From positions 124,001 through 188,000 of the forward strand of contig NZ_JAMLDX010000002.1 in the NCBI RefSeq assembly GCF_024211275.1: a DNA stretch of 64,000 bases, in the 5' to 3' direction. Positions 10,406 to 19,939 of this stretch are shown in pieces. The position numbers and the translations under genes were made by a program. The notes below the pieces were generated by a model, which saw only the letters and a list, made by a program, of their open reading frames with translations, did no database searches and was not told the DNA's origin. The first letter of the stretch is position 1. Each line of letters starts with the position of its first letter. This DNA comes from Sphingomonas tagetis. GTDB taxonomy: Bacteria > Pseudomonadota > Alphaproteobacteria > Sphingomonadales > Sphingomonadaceae.

Positions 10406-11404
10406 TCAGGCGGGAACCGGCGCGTCCTCTCGGATCAGGTCCGCCTGTCTGAGTTCGGCCCACAGGGCAGCAGGGATCGGCTGCGCCATCAGCGCAATCG
10501 CCTGATCGACCTGTGCGGCCGAGCCCATGCCCGGCACGACCGAGGCGACCTGCGGGTGCGCGAGCGGGAATTGCAGCGCCGCCGCCGCCAGCTGGACGCC
10601 ATGGCGCGCGCAAATGTCCTCGATCGAGCCGACGCGCTCGACGATCTCGGGGAACGCAGGCTCGTAGTTGAAATTGGGGATCGCCCCGCCGTGGCGCACG
10701 CCCTTGGCGAGGATGCCGGAGTTGTAGGGACCGGCAATCACCAGCTGCACCCCACGCGCCGTACATCGCGGCAGCAAATCGTCGAGCGGATCCTGTTCGA
10801 GCAACGTGTAGCGGCCCGCGAGCATGATGATGTCGATGTCGCCAGCGTTCAGCATCTCGATGCAGACGGCAGTCTCGTTGACGCCAAGCCCGATCGCACG
10901 GACCGCACCTGAATCGCGCAGCTCGCGCATCGCCCGGTAGCCGCCATCGAGGAACTCGCGGAACAGCGCGGGATGCGCGTCGCCATGCGCGAAGCTGCCG
11001 ATATCGTGCGCGTAGAGAATGTCGATGCGGTCGCGGCGGAGGCGCTTCAGACTGCCCTCATAGGAGCGCATCACGGCATCGTAGCTGTAATCGAACACGC
11101 TCTCATAGGGCTCGGGCGACACGAATGCCTGGCGCACAGCCGACAAATCGGCATCGGGCCGCGGAGCGAGGCGGCGGCCCACCTTGGTCGAGATTATCGC
11201 AGTCTGCGCGGCGTCGAGCTCGGCCAGCGCGGCCCCCAGCCGCTTTTCGCTCAGGCCGAAGCCATAATGCGGCGCAGTGTCGAAATAGCGGATACCGGCG
11301 TCCCATGCCCGCTCGACCACCGTGCGTGCCTGATCGTCGGGGACCTCGCGATAGAGATTGCCGATCGACGCCGCGCCGAAGGCGAGATCGCCCAGTTGCA
11401 TCAT
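10406..11404 (-). CDS. Aldo/keto reductase, L-fucose (D-threo-aldose) 1-dehydrogenase-like
   Basis: A 332-residue NAD(P)-dependent TIM-barrel oxidoreductase. AKR signatures: GIRYFDTAPHYGFGLSEKRL (Asp and catalytic Tyr), IISTKVGR (Lys) and DILYAHDI (His). The overall pattern resembles D-threo-aldose/L-fucose dehydrogenases that oxidise free sugars at C1 to lactones. It is the second gene of a two-gene unit: its ATG at 11404 overlaps the TGA of the GH28 gene. With the divergent SDR at 13075 this suggests oxidation of a 6-deoxysugar released from pectin. The substrate (L-fucose, 2-O-methyl fucose or L-galactose) is not determined by sequence. Confidence 0.78.
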   Translation of the reverse strand: MMQLGDLAFGAASIGNLYREVPDDQARTVVERAWDAGIRYFDTAPHYGFGLSEKRLGAALAELDAAQTAIISTKVGRRLAPRPDADLSAVRQAFVSPEPYESVFDYSYDAVMRSYEGSLKRLRRDRIDILYAHDIGSFAHGDAHPALFREFLDGGYRAMRELRDSGAVRAIGLGVNETAVCIEMLNAGDIDIIMLAGRYTLLEQDPLDDLLPRCTARGVQLVIAGPYNSGILAKGVRHGGAIPNFNYEPAFPEIVERVGSIEDICARHGVQLAAAALQFPLAHPQVASVVPGMGSAAQVDQAIALMAQPIPAALWAELRQADLIREDAPVPA

Positions 11405-13014
11405 GCCCGCACCCGCACGTCGCCGATCGCGATTCCGCTGCTGTCCTTTGCCGATACCGCGGCGTCGCGCGGCTTGCTCGACATGAGGCCATCGATCAGC
11501 GCGCCCTGCACATTACGCAGCGCGATGGTCGGCCGCGCATCGGCCTTCTCGACCGCAAAGCTGCAATCCCTGACCGTCAGCCGCTTTGCATGCCGCGCCC
11601 ACAGGCCATGCGCCGGAAGGGTCTTGAGATAGCCGACCTCAAGGCTCGTCTCACGGCGATATTCGGGGTCGCGCGCCACGTCCGCCGCCGTACCACCGCC
11701 AGCCGAGGTCACGTCGACGCCACGGAAGGTCACGTCCTCGACCGGTCCGTCGGCGATTCCCTCGACCCCGCAGGGATAGCGCGGATCGACGCCCGAGGCC
11801 TGCACATCGTCGAACCGCACGCGGCGGATCTTGCCGACCGGCGTTCCCCTGGGCGCGCGCATCCGTGCGCCATGGTGGACGAACAGCGGCGCGTTGACCG
11901 GATCACGCAGCGTGATCCCGCTCACCACCACATCCTCCATCGTCCCGCCGTCGACGATGCCGACAAGGATGCCGCGGCTGTTGGTGCAGATACAGTCGCT
12001 GATGCGGACATTGCGGAACCCGCCGACCGTCTCGGTTCCCATCTTGATCCGCCCCAGCACGCCGCCGCCCTCGATATTGTAATCGGACTTGCGATAGCTG
12101 CCGTCGAGCAGCGACCCCATCAGATAGCCGCTGGTCTTGCACCCCTGCACCAATATGTCCTCGCAGATCACCGGCCGGCCGAGCGCATAGCTGCTCTTGA
12201 GCACGATCGCGTCATCCTTGGGCGCGTTGACGGTGCAGTTGGTGACGCGCACGTCACGGCAGCAATCGACATCGATCCCGTCGCGGTCGGTGTCGATCAC
12301 CACATTGTCGATGGCCATATTGGTGCAGCCATGCGCGATGATGCCGAAATGCCCGCCCTGCAGGATGGTGAAATCGCGCAGTTGCACGTTGCGGCAATCG
12401 CGCAGGCCGATCGCGCGGTTGCCGCGCCCGACCATCGCCGCCTCCTTGGGATTGCGCAGCACCAGTTCCCTGGGGCTGATCCCCAGCGCCATCGCCGACT
12501 GGAAATTCTCATGCTTCCACCAGCGGTCGTTCGGCCCGTCGCGATCGAGGCCCACACCGTGCAGCATGCCCGGGCCGATCACCCCGATATTCGACGCGCC
12601 ATCGGCATAGATCAGGCTGTTGTGGACATGCGTGATCCCGAAGTCCTGGAACTGCTCTTCCATATAGTTTTCGGGCGGATCGTAGTTGCGGCCATGCGTG
12701 TCGGGGTCGGCCGCCTCGATCACTGCGCCTGCGGACAGCGCCAGCGTGATGTTGTCGACCAGCCGAATCGAGAAACTGAGATAGCGACCCGGCGGCACGA
12801 GCACGACGCCCCCGCCGCGCTTCGCCGCGGCCTTGATCGCGCGATTGATCGCCGGGCTGTCGATCGCCTTGCCATCGCCGCGCGCGCCGTGCTGACGAAC
12901 ATTCTCGACACCGCCGCCGGTCAGCGCCGATTGCGCAGCCGCCGGACTGCCGAGCAGCAATGCGAGGAGTCCGAGGGTGGAGCGCCGATCAAGGCTTGCA
13001 TGAGGCTCAAACAT
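11401..13014 (-). CDS. GH28-family glycoside hydrolase (polygalacturonase-like), exported; paralogue 1
   Basis: A 537-residue parallel beta-helix enzyme with an N-terminal signal (RRSTLGLLALLLGSPAAAQ). The early domain has GARGDGKAIDSPAINRAI, typical of GH28. The catalytic region reads DRDGIDVDCC and NAPKDDAIVLKS (the Asp residues of GH28), with AHGCTN and RIKMGTE matching the GHG and RIK motifs in modified form. Expected substrates are pectin galacturonides, including unsaturated or rhamnogalacturonan ends. It is strongly similar along its length to the gene at 20840-22459. Its start overlaps the motif GTATGATGAATTATG, and no clear ribosome binding site precedes the ATG. Confidence 0.87.
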   Translation of the reverse strand: MFEPHASLDRRSTLGLLALLLGSPAAAQSALTGGGVENVRQHGARGDGKAIDSPAINRAIKAAAKRGGGVVLVPPGRYLSFSIRLVDNITLALSAGAVIEAADPDTHGRNYDPPENYMEEQFQDFGITHVHNSLIYADGASNIGVIGPGMLHGVGLDRDGPNDRWWKHENFQSAMALGISPRELVLRNPKEAAMVGRGNRAIGLRDCRNVQLRDFTILQGGHFGIIAHGCTNMAIDNVVIDTDRDGIDVDCCRDVRVTNCTVNAPKDDAIVLKSSYALGRPVICEDILVQGCKTSGYLMGSLLDGSYRKSDYNIEGGGVLGRIKMGTETVGGFRNVRISDCICTNSRGILVGIVDGGTMEDVVVSGITLRDPVNAPLFVHHGARMRAPRGTPVGKIRRVRFDDVQASGVDPRYPCGVEGIADGPVEDVTFRGVDVTSAGGGTAADVARDPEYRRETSLEVGYLKTLPAHGLWARHAKRLTVRDCSFAVEKADARPTIALRNVQGALIDGLMSSKPRDAAVSAKDSSGIAIGDVRVRA

Positions 13015-13030
13015 AATTCATCATACGAAT
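13011..13030. promoter_or_regulatory. Putative GntR/FCD operator between GH28 paralogue 1 and the SDR gene
   Basis: The stretch CATAATTCATCATACGAAT recurs as CATAATTCATCATACAAC upstream of GH28 paralogue 2 (22483-22503). The shared 14-15 bases are AT-rich in GC-rich surroundings and lie at a divergent promoter, as expected of a regulator site. The binder is probably one of the two FCD regulators in the window; this is inference. Confidence 0.5.
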
Positions 13031-13074
13031 GTTCGCGAGCATGTCCATGCCGCATTACCCCTTGGGAGAGTATG

Positions 13075-13803
13075 ATGGGCCGTCTGGAAGGCAAGATCGC
13101 ACTGGTGACCGCTGCGGGCCAGGGCATCGGCCGGGCCACCGCCGAAGCATTCGTGCGCGAAGGCGCCCGGGTGATCGCCACCGACGTCCGCGCCGAGGCG
13201 CTCGAGGGTCTCGAAGGCGCCGAAACGCGCGAACTCGACGTGACCGACAAGGACGCGGTGAAGACGATCGCTGCCGACTATCCCGAGCTCAACGTGCTCT
13301 ACAATTGCGCGGGCGTCGTCCATGCCGGCACGATCCTCGATTGCGAAGAAGACCAGTGGGACTTCGCCTATTCGCTTAACGTCACCGCGCAATATCGCAT
13401 GATCCGCGCCGTGCTGCCCAACATGATCGCGCGCGGCGGGGGCTCGATCATCAACATGTCCTCGGTCTGCTCCAGCATCAAGGCGGTGCCCAACCGCTTC
13501 GCCTATGGCGCGACCAAGGCCGCGGTGATCGGGATCACCAAGTCGGTCGCGATCGATTATGTGACCAGCGGCATCCGCTGCAACGCGATCTGCCCCGGCA
13601 CGGTCGAGACGCCGTCGCTGATCCAGCGGCTGCACGACACCGGCGATTTCGAGAAAGCCTATGCCGAATTCACCGCGCGCCAGGCGATGGGCCGCTTCGG
13701 CCGCCCGAGCGAGCTGGCGGCGCTCGCCGTCTATCTCGCCTCGGACGAGAGCGCCTTCACCACCGGCACCGTCAACGTGATCGACGGCGGCTGGGTGAAC
13801 TGA
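13075..13803 (+). CDS. SDR family oxidoreductase, 2-keto-3-deoxy-L-fuconate dehydrogenase-like
   Basis: A 242-residue classical SDR. The NAD-binding loop is TAAGQGIGRA (residues ~11-20), the active site has NMSSVCSS and YGATKAAV (Ser, Tyr, Lys), and it ends in VIDGGWVN. The sequences MGRLEGKIALVTAAGQGIG, DCEEDQWDF and the PGTVETPSLIQRL region closely resemble the DHRS6 group, which includes bacterial 2-keto-3-deoxy-L-fuconate dehydrogenases. I start at the second ATG (13075), better spaced from GGGAG; an ATG at 13072 adds one residue. It leads a plus-strand unit with the beta-helix, ThuA and GH78 genes. Confidence 0.82.
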   Translation: MGRLEGKIALVTAAGQGIGRATAEAFVREGARVIATDVRAEALEGLEGAETRELDVTDKDAVKTIAADYPELNVLYNCAGVVHAGTILDCEEDQWDFAYSLNVTAQYRMIRAVLPNMIARGGGSIINMSSVCSSIKAVPNRFAYGATKAAVIGITKSVAIDYVTSGIRCNAICPGTVETPSLIQRLHDTGDFEKAYAEFTARQAMGRFGRPSELAALAVYLASDESAFTTGTVNVIDGGWVN

Positions 13804-13828
13804 CAAGATCGAACTGGAGAGGGTAGAA

Positions 13829-15814
13829 ATGATCGCACGGACGCTGGCGCTGGCCGCCGCGCTGCTGAGCGCTTCCACTGCGATGGCGCAGGTGACGGTG
13901 CATGTCGCGCCCGCCGGCGACGACCGCAATCCGGGCACCCAGGCGAAACCCGTCCGCAGCCTCGAACGCGCGCAGGCGCTGGTCCGCGCGAAGAACGCCA
14001 GGGACGACGTCACCGTCATCCTCGCCGACGGCAGCTACAAGCTGACCGCCCCGCTGATCTTCCGCCGCGCCGATGGCGGCCTCAATGGCCGGAAGGTCGA
14101 ATGGCGCGCGGCCGATGGCGCCAAGCCGGTCATTTCCTCCGGCATCGAAGTCGCCGGCTTTACGCTCCACGACGAGAAGGAGCGCATCTACGTCGCCGCC
14201 ACCCCCAAGGGTCTCGACACCCGCCAGATCTGGGTCAACGGCACCGTCGCCGAACGCCCGTGGATCGAGCTCAGATCCTCCGACGTGAAGTTCGGCGCCA
14301 GCGGCTTCGAGATCACCAACCCCAAATACGCTTATATCGGCAAGCTCGCCCGCCCCGACCGGCTCGAGCTGGAAGCGACTGGCTTCTTCACCGACCGCTA
14401 TTCGCCGGTGAAGTCGATCGACGGCACGCGCATCACGATGCAGCAGCCGGCCTGGGACAACAACACATGGGGCTATGACACGATCAGCAAGCCGATCTTC
14501 CCCGAGGATTCGCGCCTGTTTCTGGTCAACGCGCTGGAGTTCATCGGCAAGACCAACGACTGGCACGCGCGCTATCACCAGTGGGTGATCGATCCGCAGG
14601 CGGGCAAGCTCTACCTTCGCACCGGCATCGACGAGGACATCAGGGACCTCAAGGTCGTCGTCCCTACGCTCGAAACATTGGTCTCGATCAGCGGCACCCC
14701 TGCCGCGCCGGTCGAGCGCCTCACCTTCCGCGGCCTGACCTTCGCGCACAGTTCCTGGATGGGGCCGAGCAAACCGACTGGCTATGCCAATCAGCAGAGC
14801 GGCTCCTACCTCAGCGACGCCTCCCCGATCCGACCCAAGGACGCATGGGAAAAGTGCGGCTGGGGCTGTGTCGAGTTCGAATCGATGCGCCTCAAATGGC
14901 ACCAGATGCCCGCCGCGGTGCAGGTTTCCGCCGCGCGTGACGTGACGTTCGAAGGCAACGAGTTCACCCAACTCGGCCAGATCGCGCTCGGCATCGGCAA
15001 CGAGCCCCACGCTCATCTGACCGGCATCGGCCTCGCCACCAGCAACATCCGCGTCGCACGCAACCGCTTCAGCACGCTCTCGGGCGGGGCGATCATGGCC
15101 GGCGGCGTCCGCACCGACGCGCATCATCCGGCCGACCCCAACCTCATCAACCGCAACCTGGTGATCGAGGACAACACCGTCGTCACCGTCAGCCAGGACT
15201 ATAAGGACAACGCCGCGATCCTCACGACGTACATCGACGGCGCGAAGATCCTGCACAACGACATCAGCGACGCCCCCTATGACGCGATCGCGGTCGGCTG
15301 GGGCTGGGGCTATAACGACGCCGGCGGCAACCCGAATTACGACGAGAACGCCAAGGGCTATGTCCACAACCCGAAGTTCACGACGCCCACCACGCTGCGC
15401 AACACGCTGGTCGAGGGCAACCGCATCCATGGCGTGAAGCTGTGGTACGAGGATGGCGGCGCGATCTACAATCTGTCGGCCAATCCCAATTCGGTGATCC
15501 GCAACAACCACATCTTCGACATCTCGAACCGCATCGCGATCTATCTCGACGAAGGTAGCAAGCACTTCACCGTGACCGGCAACGTCGTCGAGACCGGCGG
15601 CAAGTGGCTCAACATCAACACTGCCGGCAAGATGTATGCGCGCAAGATCTCGACCGACAACCGCGCGTCCGGCAACTGGCACAATTCGATGTCGACCGGC
15701 GGACGCTGGCTGCCCGAGATCGGCAATGACGCGCGCGGCAATTTCCTGGTCCCCGACCGCAACTGGCCGGCCGAGGCGCGCAAGGTGATCGAGGCCGCAG
15801 GGCCGAGGAAGTAG
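13829..15814 (+). CDS. Secreted right-handed parallel beta-helix carbohydrate-active enzyme (GH141-like candidate)
   Basis: A 661-residue protein with a signal peptide (ALAAALLSASTAMAQ) and then VHVAPAGDDRNPGTQAKPVR, a beginning shared by many beta-helix CAZymes. The middle to C-terminal part is a repeated N/D-rich beta-helix (DVTFEGNEF, NIRVARNRFS, GAKILHNDISDAPYDAIAVG). The layout fits GH141, whose Bacteroides member removes 2-O-methyl-L-fucose from RG-II; a lyase or epimerase fold relative is possible. It is co-directional with an SDR of fuconate type upstream and ThuA and GH78 downstream, which supports side-chain trimming of pectin. Confidence 0.7.
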   Translation: MIARTLALAAALLSASTAMAQVTVHVAPAGDDRNPGTQAKPVRSLERAQALVRAKNARDDVTVILADGSYKLTAPLIFRRADGGLNGRKVEWRAADGAKPVISSGIEVAGFTLHDEKERIYVAATPKGLDTRQIWVNGTVAERPWIELRSSDVKFGASGFEITNPKYAYIGKLARPDRLELEATGFFTDRYSPVKSIDGTRITMQQPAWDNNTWGYDTISKPIFPEDSRLFLVNALEFIGKTNDWHARYHQWVIDPQAGKLYLRTGIDEDIRDLKVVVPTLETLVSISGTPAAPVERLTFRGLTFAHSSWMGPSKPTGYANQQSGSYLSDASPIRPKDAWEKCGWGCVEFESMRLKWHQMPAAVQVSAARDVTFEGNEFTQLGQIALGIGNEPHAHLTGIGLATSNIRVARNRFSTLSGGAIMAGGVRTDAHHPADPNLINRNLVIEDNTVVTVSQDYKDNAAILTTYIDGAKILHNDISDAPYDAIAVGWGWGYNDAGGNPNYDENAKGYVHNPKFTTPTTLRNTLVEGNRIHGVKLWYEDGGAIYNLSANPNSVIRNNHIFDISNRIAIYLDEGSKHFTVTGNVVETGGKWLNINTAGKMYARKISTDNRASGNWHNSMSTGGRWLPEIGNDARGNFLVPDRNWPAEARKVIEAAGPRK

Positions 15815-15818
15815 CCCG

Positions 15819-16661
15819 GTGATCCTGCGCAACCTGATCGCCCTCGCCGCGCTGGCTGCGCAAGTCACGCCCTACACCCCGCCACCGCGCGACCCGCGCA
15901 ACTGGCCGACGCCGGTGATGGATTCCGTACCGCCAGCACTGCCCAGGCTGCGGCCCGGCGCGGTGCTGGTCCTCTCCAAGACCAACGGCTTCCGCGACCC
16001 CCAGCAGATCGCCGCCGCGAAGACCGTCCTGACGACGCTCGTCCGCAGCCAGAGCCGCGACGTGTTCGAGACCGAGAACGCTGCGATCGTCAATCCGCAA
16101 GACCTCGCCCGCTTTTCGGCGATCGTGTTCAACTCGACGAGCGGCGACATCTTCACCCCCGCCCAGCGCGCCGCGTTCAGATCGTGGGTCGAGCGCGGCG
16201 GTGGCGTGGTGCTGCTCCACGGCGCGGGCGGCGATCCCGACTATGCCTGGCGCTGGTGGCCCGAAACGCTGATCGGCGCGCAGTTCATCGGCCATACCGG
16301 CCGCCCCAAACAGTTCCAGCAGGCGACGATCGAAGTGGATCGCAGCCATCCAGCGACGCGAAGCCTCCCCGCCAAATGGGTGCGAACTGAGGAATGGTAT
16401 TCGTTCGACCGTATCCCCACCGGCCACGGCACCCGCATCCTCGCGACGGTCGATGAGACGAGCTACGATCCCTTCCCCGAACGCGTGCGCATGGGCAAGC
16501 CGCACCCGATCGTCTGGGCTCGGTGCATCGGCCGCGGGCGCATGTTCTTCTCGTCGCTCGGCCACAAGGCGGAAACCTATGCCGAGCCGCTGCATCAGAC
16601 ATTGATCGCCGGCGCGATCCGCTGGGCAGTGCGGCGCGAAGCCAGGGGCTGCGGGAGATGA
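15819..16661 (+). CDS. ThuA domain protein (trehalose-utilization-like, DJ-1/GATase fold)
   Basis: A 280-residue protein from a GTG start four bases after the beta-helix gene, with a hydrophobic N-terminus (LRNLIALAALAAQV) that may be a short signal peptide. The ThuA body is clear: VLVLSKTNGFRD, FSAIVFNSTSGDIFTPAQ, FRSWVERGGGVVLLHGAG and PIVWARCIGRGRMFFSSLGH near the end. ThuA domains are common in polysaccharide-use clusters, but their reaction is generally unknown. The stop overlaps the ATG of the GH78 gene (ATGA), implying coupled translation. Confidence 0.85.
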   Translation: MILRNLIALAALAAQVTPYTPPPRDPRNWPTPVMDSVPPALPRLRPGAVLVLSKTNGFRDPQQIAAAKTVLTTLVRSQSRDVFETENAAIVNPQDLARFSAIVFNSTSGDIFTPAQRAAFRSWVERGGGVVLLHGAGGDPDYAWRWWPETLIGAQFIGHTGRPKQFQQATIEVDRSHPATRSLPAKWVRTEEWYSFDRIPTGHGTRILATVDETSYDPFPERVRMGKPHPIVWARCIGRGRMFFSSLGHKAETYAEPLHQTLIAGAIRWAVRREARGCGR

Positions 16662-19600
16662 CGATGAAGCGGATCAACCGGCGGCACGTCCTGCAAGGCG
16701 CGGGCGTCGCCGGCGCCACGCTCGTCGCCGCCGCCGCCGCGCTCGCCCCCGGTGCACTCGACGTCACCGGGCTGAAGGCACAAGGCCTGACCAATCCGAT
16801 CGGAATCGACGACCGCGCCCCGCATCTGTCGTGGCGCCTCGAAAGCCGCGACCGAAATGTCTGCCAGACACATTACCGGATCGAGGCCGCCAGCACCCTC
16901 GAATTGCTCCGTGCCGGCCAGCCAGACCTGTGGGACAGCGGCGAAGTCGCCAGCGCCGCATCGCTCGACATCCCCTATGCCGGCAAGCCGCTCACCTCGC
17001 GCCGCATCGTCCATTGGCGAGTCACCGTCCGCGACGCGCGCGGCCGCGCCGCCACCAGCCAGCCCGCGCGCTGGGAAATGGCGCTGCTCGACCGCGGCGA
17101 CTGGCAAGCCCGATGGATCGCCGCCGAGACACCGCTCGCGAAAGCCGATCGCGAAGCCGGCTTGCTGTGGGTCCGCGGCGACCGCTCAAAGGACAAGACC
17201 CCCCGCTATTTCCGCCTCGCCTTCGACCTGCCCAAGGCCGGGCCGGTGACCCTCATCTCGGTCTGCAACTTCCCCGCCACGCTCTGGATCGATGGCGAAC
17301 AAATCCACCGCGGCCCCAATCGCGACACGCGCTCGGGCTCCGAGCCGCCTGCCGTCACCACGCACGACCTGCCCGCCGGTCGCCACGTGATCGCCGTCGC
17401 GGTCAAGGACCCGCGCGGCTTCAACGAGCGCAAGCTGAAGGAATGCGCGACGGCGCTGCTGGTCCGCGCTGGCGACCGGCACATCACCACCAGCGGCGCG
17501 CGCACCACGCTCAATGCGCCCCAAGGCTGGCAGGCCACCGCATTTAACGACAGCCAATGGCCGCTCGCCGAGCCCAGCAAATACCAGCTCCAGGCCTTTC
17601 CCGGCTGCGGCGCCTTCCTCCTCCGGCGCGACTTCACCGCGTCCAAACCCATTGCCCGCGCCCGCCTCTATGCCACCTCGCTCGGCGCGTTCGAGGCGGA
17701 GATCAACGGCCGCCGCGTCGGCGACGCGCTGCTGACGCCGGAGAGCACCGACTATCGCGATACCGTCCTCTACCGCGCCTATGACGTGACCGCGCTGCTG
17801 CGTCCCGGCGCGAACGCGATCGGCGCCATGGTCACCGATGGCTGGTATGGCAGCTTCCACGGCCTCGCCGGCCGCTTCGCCTTCGGCCCGCCGCCGCTGC
17901 GGCTCATTGCCCAACTTGAGCTGACCTATATCGACGGCTCCACCCAGATCGTCGCCACCGACGACAATTGGCGCCTGTCCGAAGCCGCCCCGGTGGTGAA
18001 GGCCGAAATCTACTATGGCGAGGACTATGACGCCCGCCGCGAGCAACGCGGCTGGTCGTCGCCCGGCTTCGACCCCAGCGGCTGGCGCCCCGCTCAGATC
18101 GGCGCCGCCCCGCCATGCGAGGTCAAGGCGAACGCCGGCCCGCCGCTCCGCCGCGTCCGCACCGTGCCGCTCAAGTCGGTCAGGCAGGTCGGCCCGGACG
18201 CCTACACGCTCGACTTCGGCCAGAATTTCGCCGGCTGGATCCGCATCAAGGCAAAGGGCGAGGCAGGGCGCAAGCTCACCCTGCGCTTCGCCGAAATCCT
18301 GAACCCCGACGGCAGCGTCAGCCGCAAGAATCTGCGCACCGCCGAAGCCACCAACAGCTACACCTTCCGCGGCGATGCCCCCCCCGAAAGCTACGAACCC
18401 CGCTTCACCTATTTCGGCTTCCGCTATGCCGAACTGACCGGCCTCGGCCGCGCGCCGACCGCCGACGAGTTCGAAGGCGTCGTCGTCTCCAGCGACCTCG
18501 GCGAGACAAGCCTGCTGCGCGTCGATGACCCGATCATCACCGGCCTGTGGCGCAACACGCTGTGGAGCCAGCGCAGCAACTTCTTCGGTATCCCGACCGA
18601 TTGCCCGCAGCGCGACGAGCGGCTTGGCTGGACCGGCGACGCGATGGTGTTCTGGGACGCCGCCGCGTTCAACATGGACGTCGCCGCCTTCACTCGCCGC
18701 TATCTGCGCGACATGCGCGACGCGCAGGGACCGAAAGGCGAATATCCCGACTATGCCCCCTCGGGCTGGCGCGACTATTCGAACGGCACCTCGCCCGGCT
18801 GGGCCGATGCCGGGGTGATCCTGCCCTGGACGGTGTGGCAGCGCTATGGCGACACCGCGATCATCGGTGAACATTGGGCGTCGATGACCCGCTATCTCGA
18901 CTATCTCCGCGCCAACAATCCCGACCTGGTCTGGCGGACCAAGCGCGGCTATGACTATGGCGACTGGGTCGCGTTCGACGCGAAGGAAGCGGGCGACGAA
19001 ACCACGCCCAAGGCTCTGATCGCCACCGCGATGTGGCAGCGGTCCGCCGCGAAGCTCGCCGACATGGCGGCCGCCACCGGCCGCACCGCCGACGCGAAGA
19101 CCTATGCCGCACTGGCCGCCGATATCGCCCGCGCCTTCCAGCGTGAGTTCGTCCGCTCCGACGGCAGCGTCGGCAACGGCTCGCATTGCGGCTACATTCT
19201 CGCGCTGCATTTCGGGCTGGTGCCGGACAAGCTGCGCAGCGCCGCTGCAACCAGGCTCGCCGCCGATATCCGCCGCCGCGGCACGCTGATCTCGACCGGT
19301 TTCCTCGGCACCCCCTTCAGCCTCGACGCGCTCGCCGACACTGGCCACGCCAGCCTCGTCTACGACTTGCTGTTGCGCACCGAACTCCCCTCCTGGGGCC
19401 ATATGATCAAGGCCGGCGCGACCACGATCTGGGAGCGCTGGAACGCCGACACCAGCAATGCTGAGATGAACTCGTACAATCACTATGCGCTCGGCGCGGT
19501 GAACGGCTTCGTCTTCCGCCGCATCGCCGGGATCGACCCGCTCGCGCCCGGCTTCGCCCGCTGGCGCTTCGATCCGGTGCTCGATCCGCGCGTACCCACG

Positions 19601-19858
19601 GGCGGCGCACGCTACGACAGCGCGATGGGGCGGATCGAGACCGCGTGGGCGCTTCGCCCCGATGGCAGCTTCACCGCGCAGCTTCATGTGCCGGCCAACA
19701 CGATCGCCGAACTCCACCTCCCCGCCACGTCTCCCGATCGCGTGCGCGAAAGCGGGCAGCCACTCGCACGACGAACCGGGATCGCCATTCAGGGCATCCG
19801 AAACGGTCGCCTCGTGATCGAAGCAGGCTCCGGCAATTATCGTTTCGACACCGCCTGA
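16658..19858 (+). CDS. GH78 alpha-L-rhamnosidase, Tat-exported
   Basis: A 1066-residue enzyme removing terminal alpha-L-rhamnose. The N-terminus NRRHVLQGAGVAGATLVAAAA is a twin-arginine signal. Next come the beta-sandwich domains (DYRDTVLYRAYDVTALLRPG, LDFGQNFAGWIRIKA) and the (alpha/alpha)6 barrel with QRDERLGWTGDAMVFWD (general acid Glu) and WERWNADTSNAEMNSYNHY (second Glu). Starts at ATG 16658 overlapping the ThuA stop; a second ATG at 16664 is possible. It is the last gene of the unit begun at 13075. A second rhamnosidase at 46950 lacks a signal, so the two act in different compartments. Confidence 0.92.
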   Translation: MTMKRINRRHVLQGAGVAGATLVAAAAALAPGALDVTGLKAQGLTNPIGIDDRAPHLSWRLESRDRNVCQTHYRIEAASTLELLRAGQPDLWDSGEVASAASLDIPYAGKPLTSRRIVHWRVTVRDARGRAATSQPARWEMALLDRGDWQARWIAAETPLAKADREAGLLWVRGDRSKDKTPRYFRLAFDLPKAGPVTLISVCNFPATLWIDGEQIHRGPNRDTRSGSEPPAVTTHDLPAGRHVIAVAVKDPRGFNERKLKECATALLVRAGDRHITTSGARTTLNAPQGWQATAFNDSQWPLAEPSKYQLQAFPGCGAFLLRRDFTASKPIARARLYATSLGAFEAEINGRRVGDALLTPESTDYRDTVLYRAYDVTALLRPGANAIGAMVTDGWYGSFHGLAGRFAFGPPPLRLIAQLELTYIDGSTQIVATDDNWRLSEAAPVVKAEIYYGEDYDARREQRGWSSPGFDPSGWRPAQIGAAPPCEVKANAGPPLRRVRTVPLKSVRQVGPDAYTLDFGQNFAGWIRIKAKGEAGRKLTLRFAEILNPDGSVSRKNLRTAEATNSYTFRGDAPPESYEPRFTYFGFRYAELTGLGRAPTADEFEGVVVSSDLGETSLLRVDDPIITGLWRNTLWSQRSNFFGIPTDCPQRDERLGWTGDAMVFWDAAAFNMDVAAFTRRYLRDMRDAQGPKGEYPDYAPSGWRDYSNGTSPGWADAGVILPWTVWQRYGDTAIIGEHWASMTRYLDYLRANNPDLVWRTKRGYDYGDWVAFDAKEAGDETTPKALIATAMWQRSAAKLADMAAATGRTADAKTYAALAADIARAFQREFVRSDGSVGNGSHCGYILALHFGLVPDKLRSAAATRLAADIRRRGTLISTGFLGTPFSLDALADTGHASLVYDLLLRTELPSWGHMIKAGATTIWERWNADTSNAEMNSYNHYALGAVNGFVFRRIAGIDPLAPGFARWRFDPVLDPRVPTGGARYDSAMGRIETAWALRPDGSFTAQLHVPANTIAELHLPATSPDRVRESGQPLARRTGIAIQGIRNGRLVIEAGSGNYRFDTA

Positions 19859-19939
19859 CCGGATCGCGCTAACACACGTCAAGACCGGGAACCCTTGCCC
19901 CTTCTCCTATGTTTTCCAGGCCAATAGGAGATATCTTTC

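Noticed and set aside
11125-13074. A long plus-strand extension in front of the SDR, antisense to GH28
   Set aside because: The opposite strand encodes a full GH28 enzyme. The SDR fold begins only at 13075 with GGGAG upstream.
13772-15868. A 698-residue minus-strand open frame
   Set aside because: Antisense shadow of the beta-helix enzyme gene; low-complexity composition and no recognisable domain.
17186-19882. An 898-residue minus-strand open frame
   Set aside because: Antisense shadow of the GH78 gene, whose catalytic motifs are intact on the plus strand.
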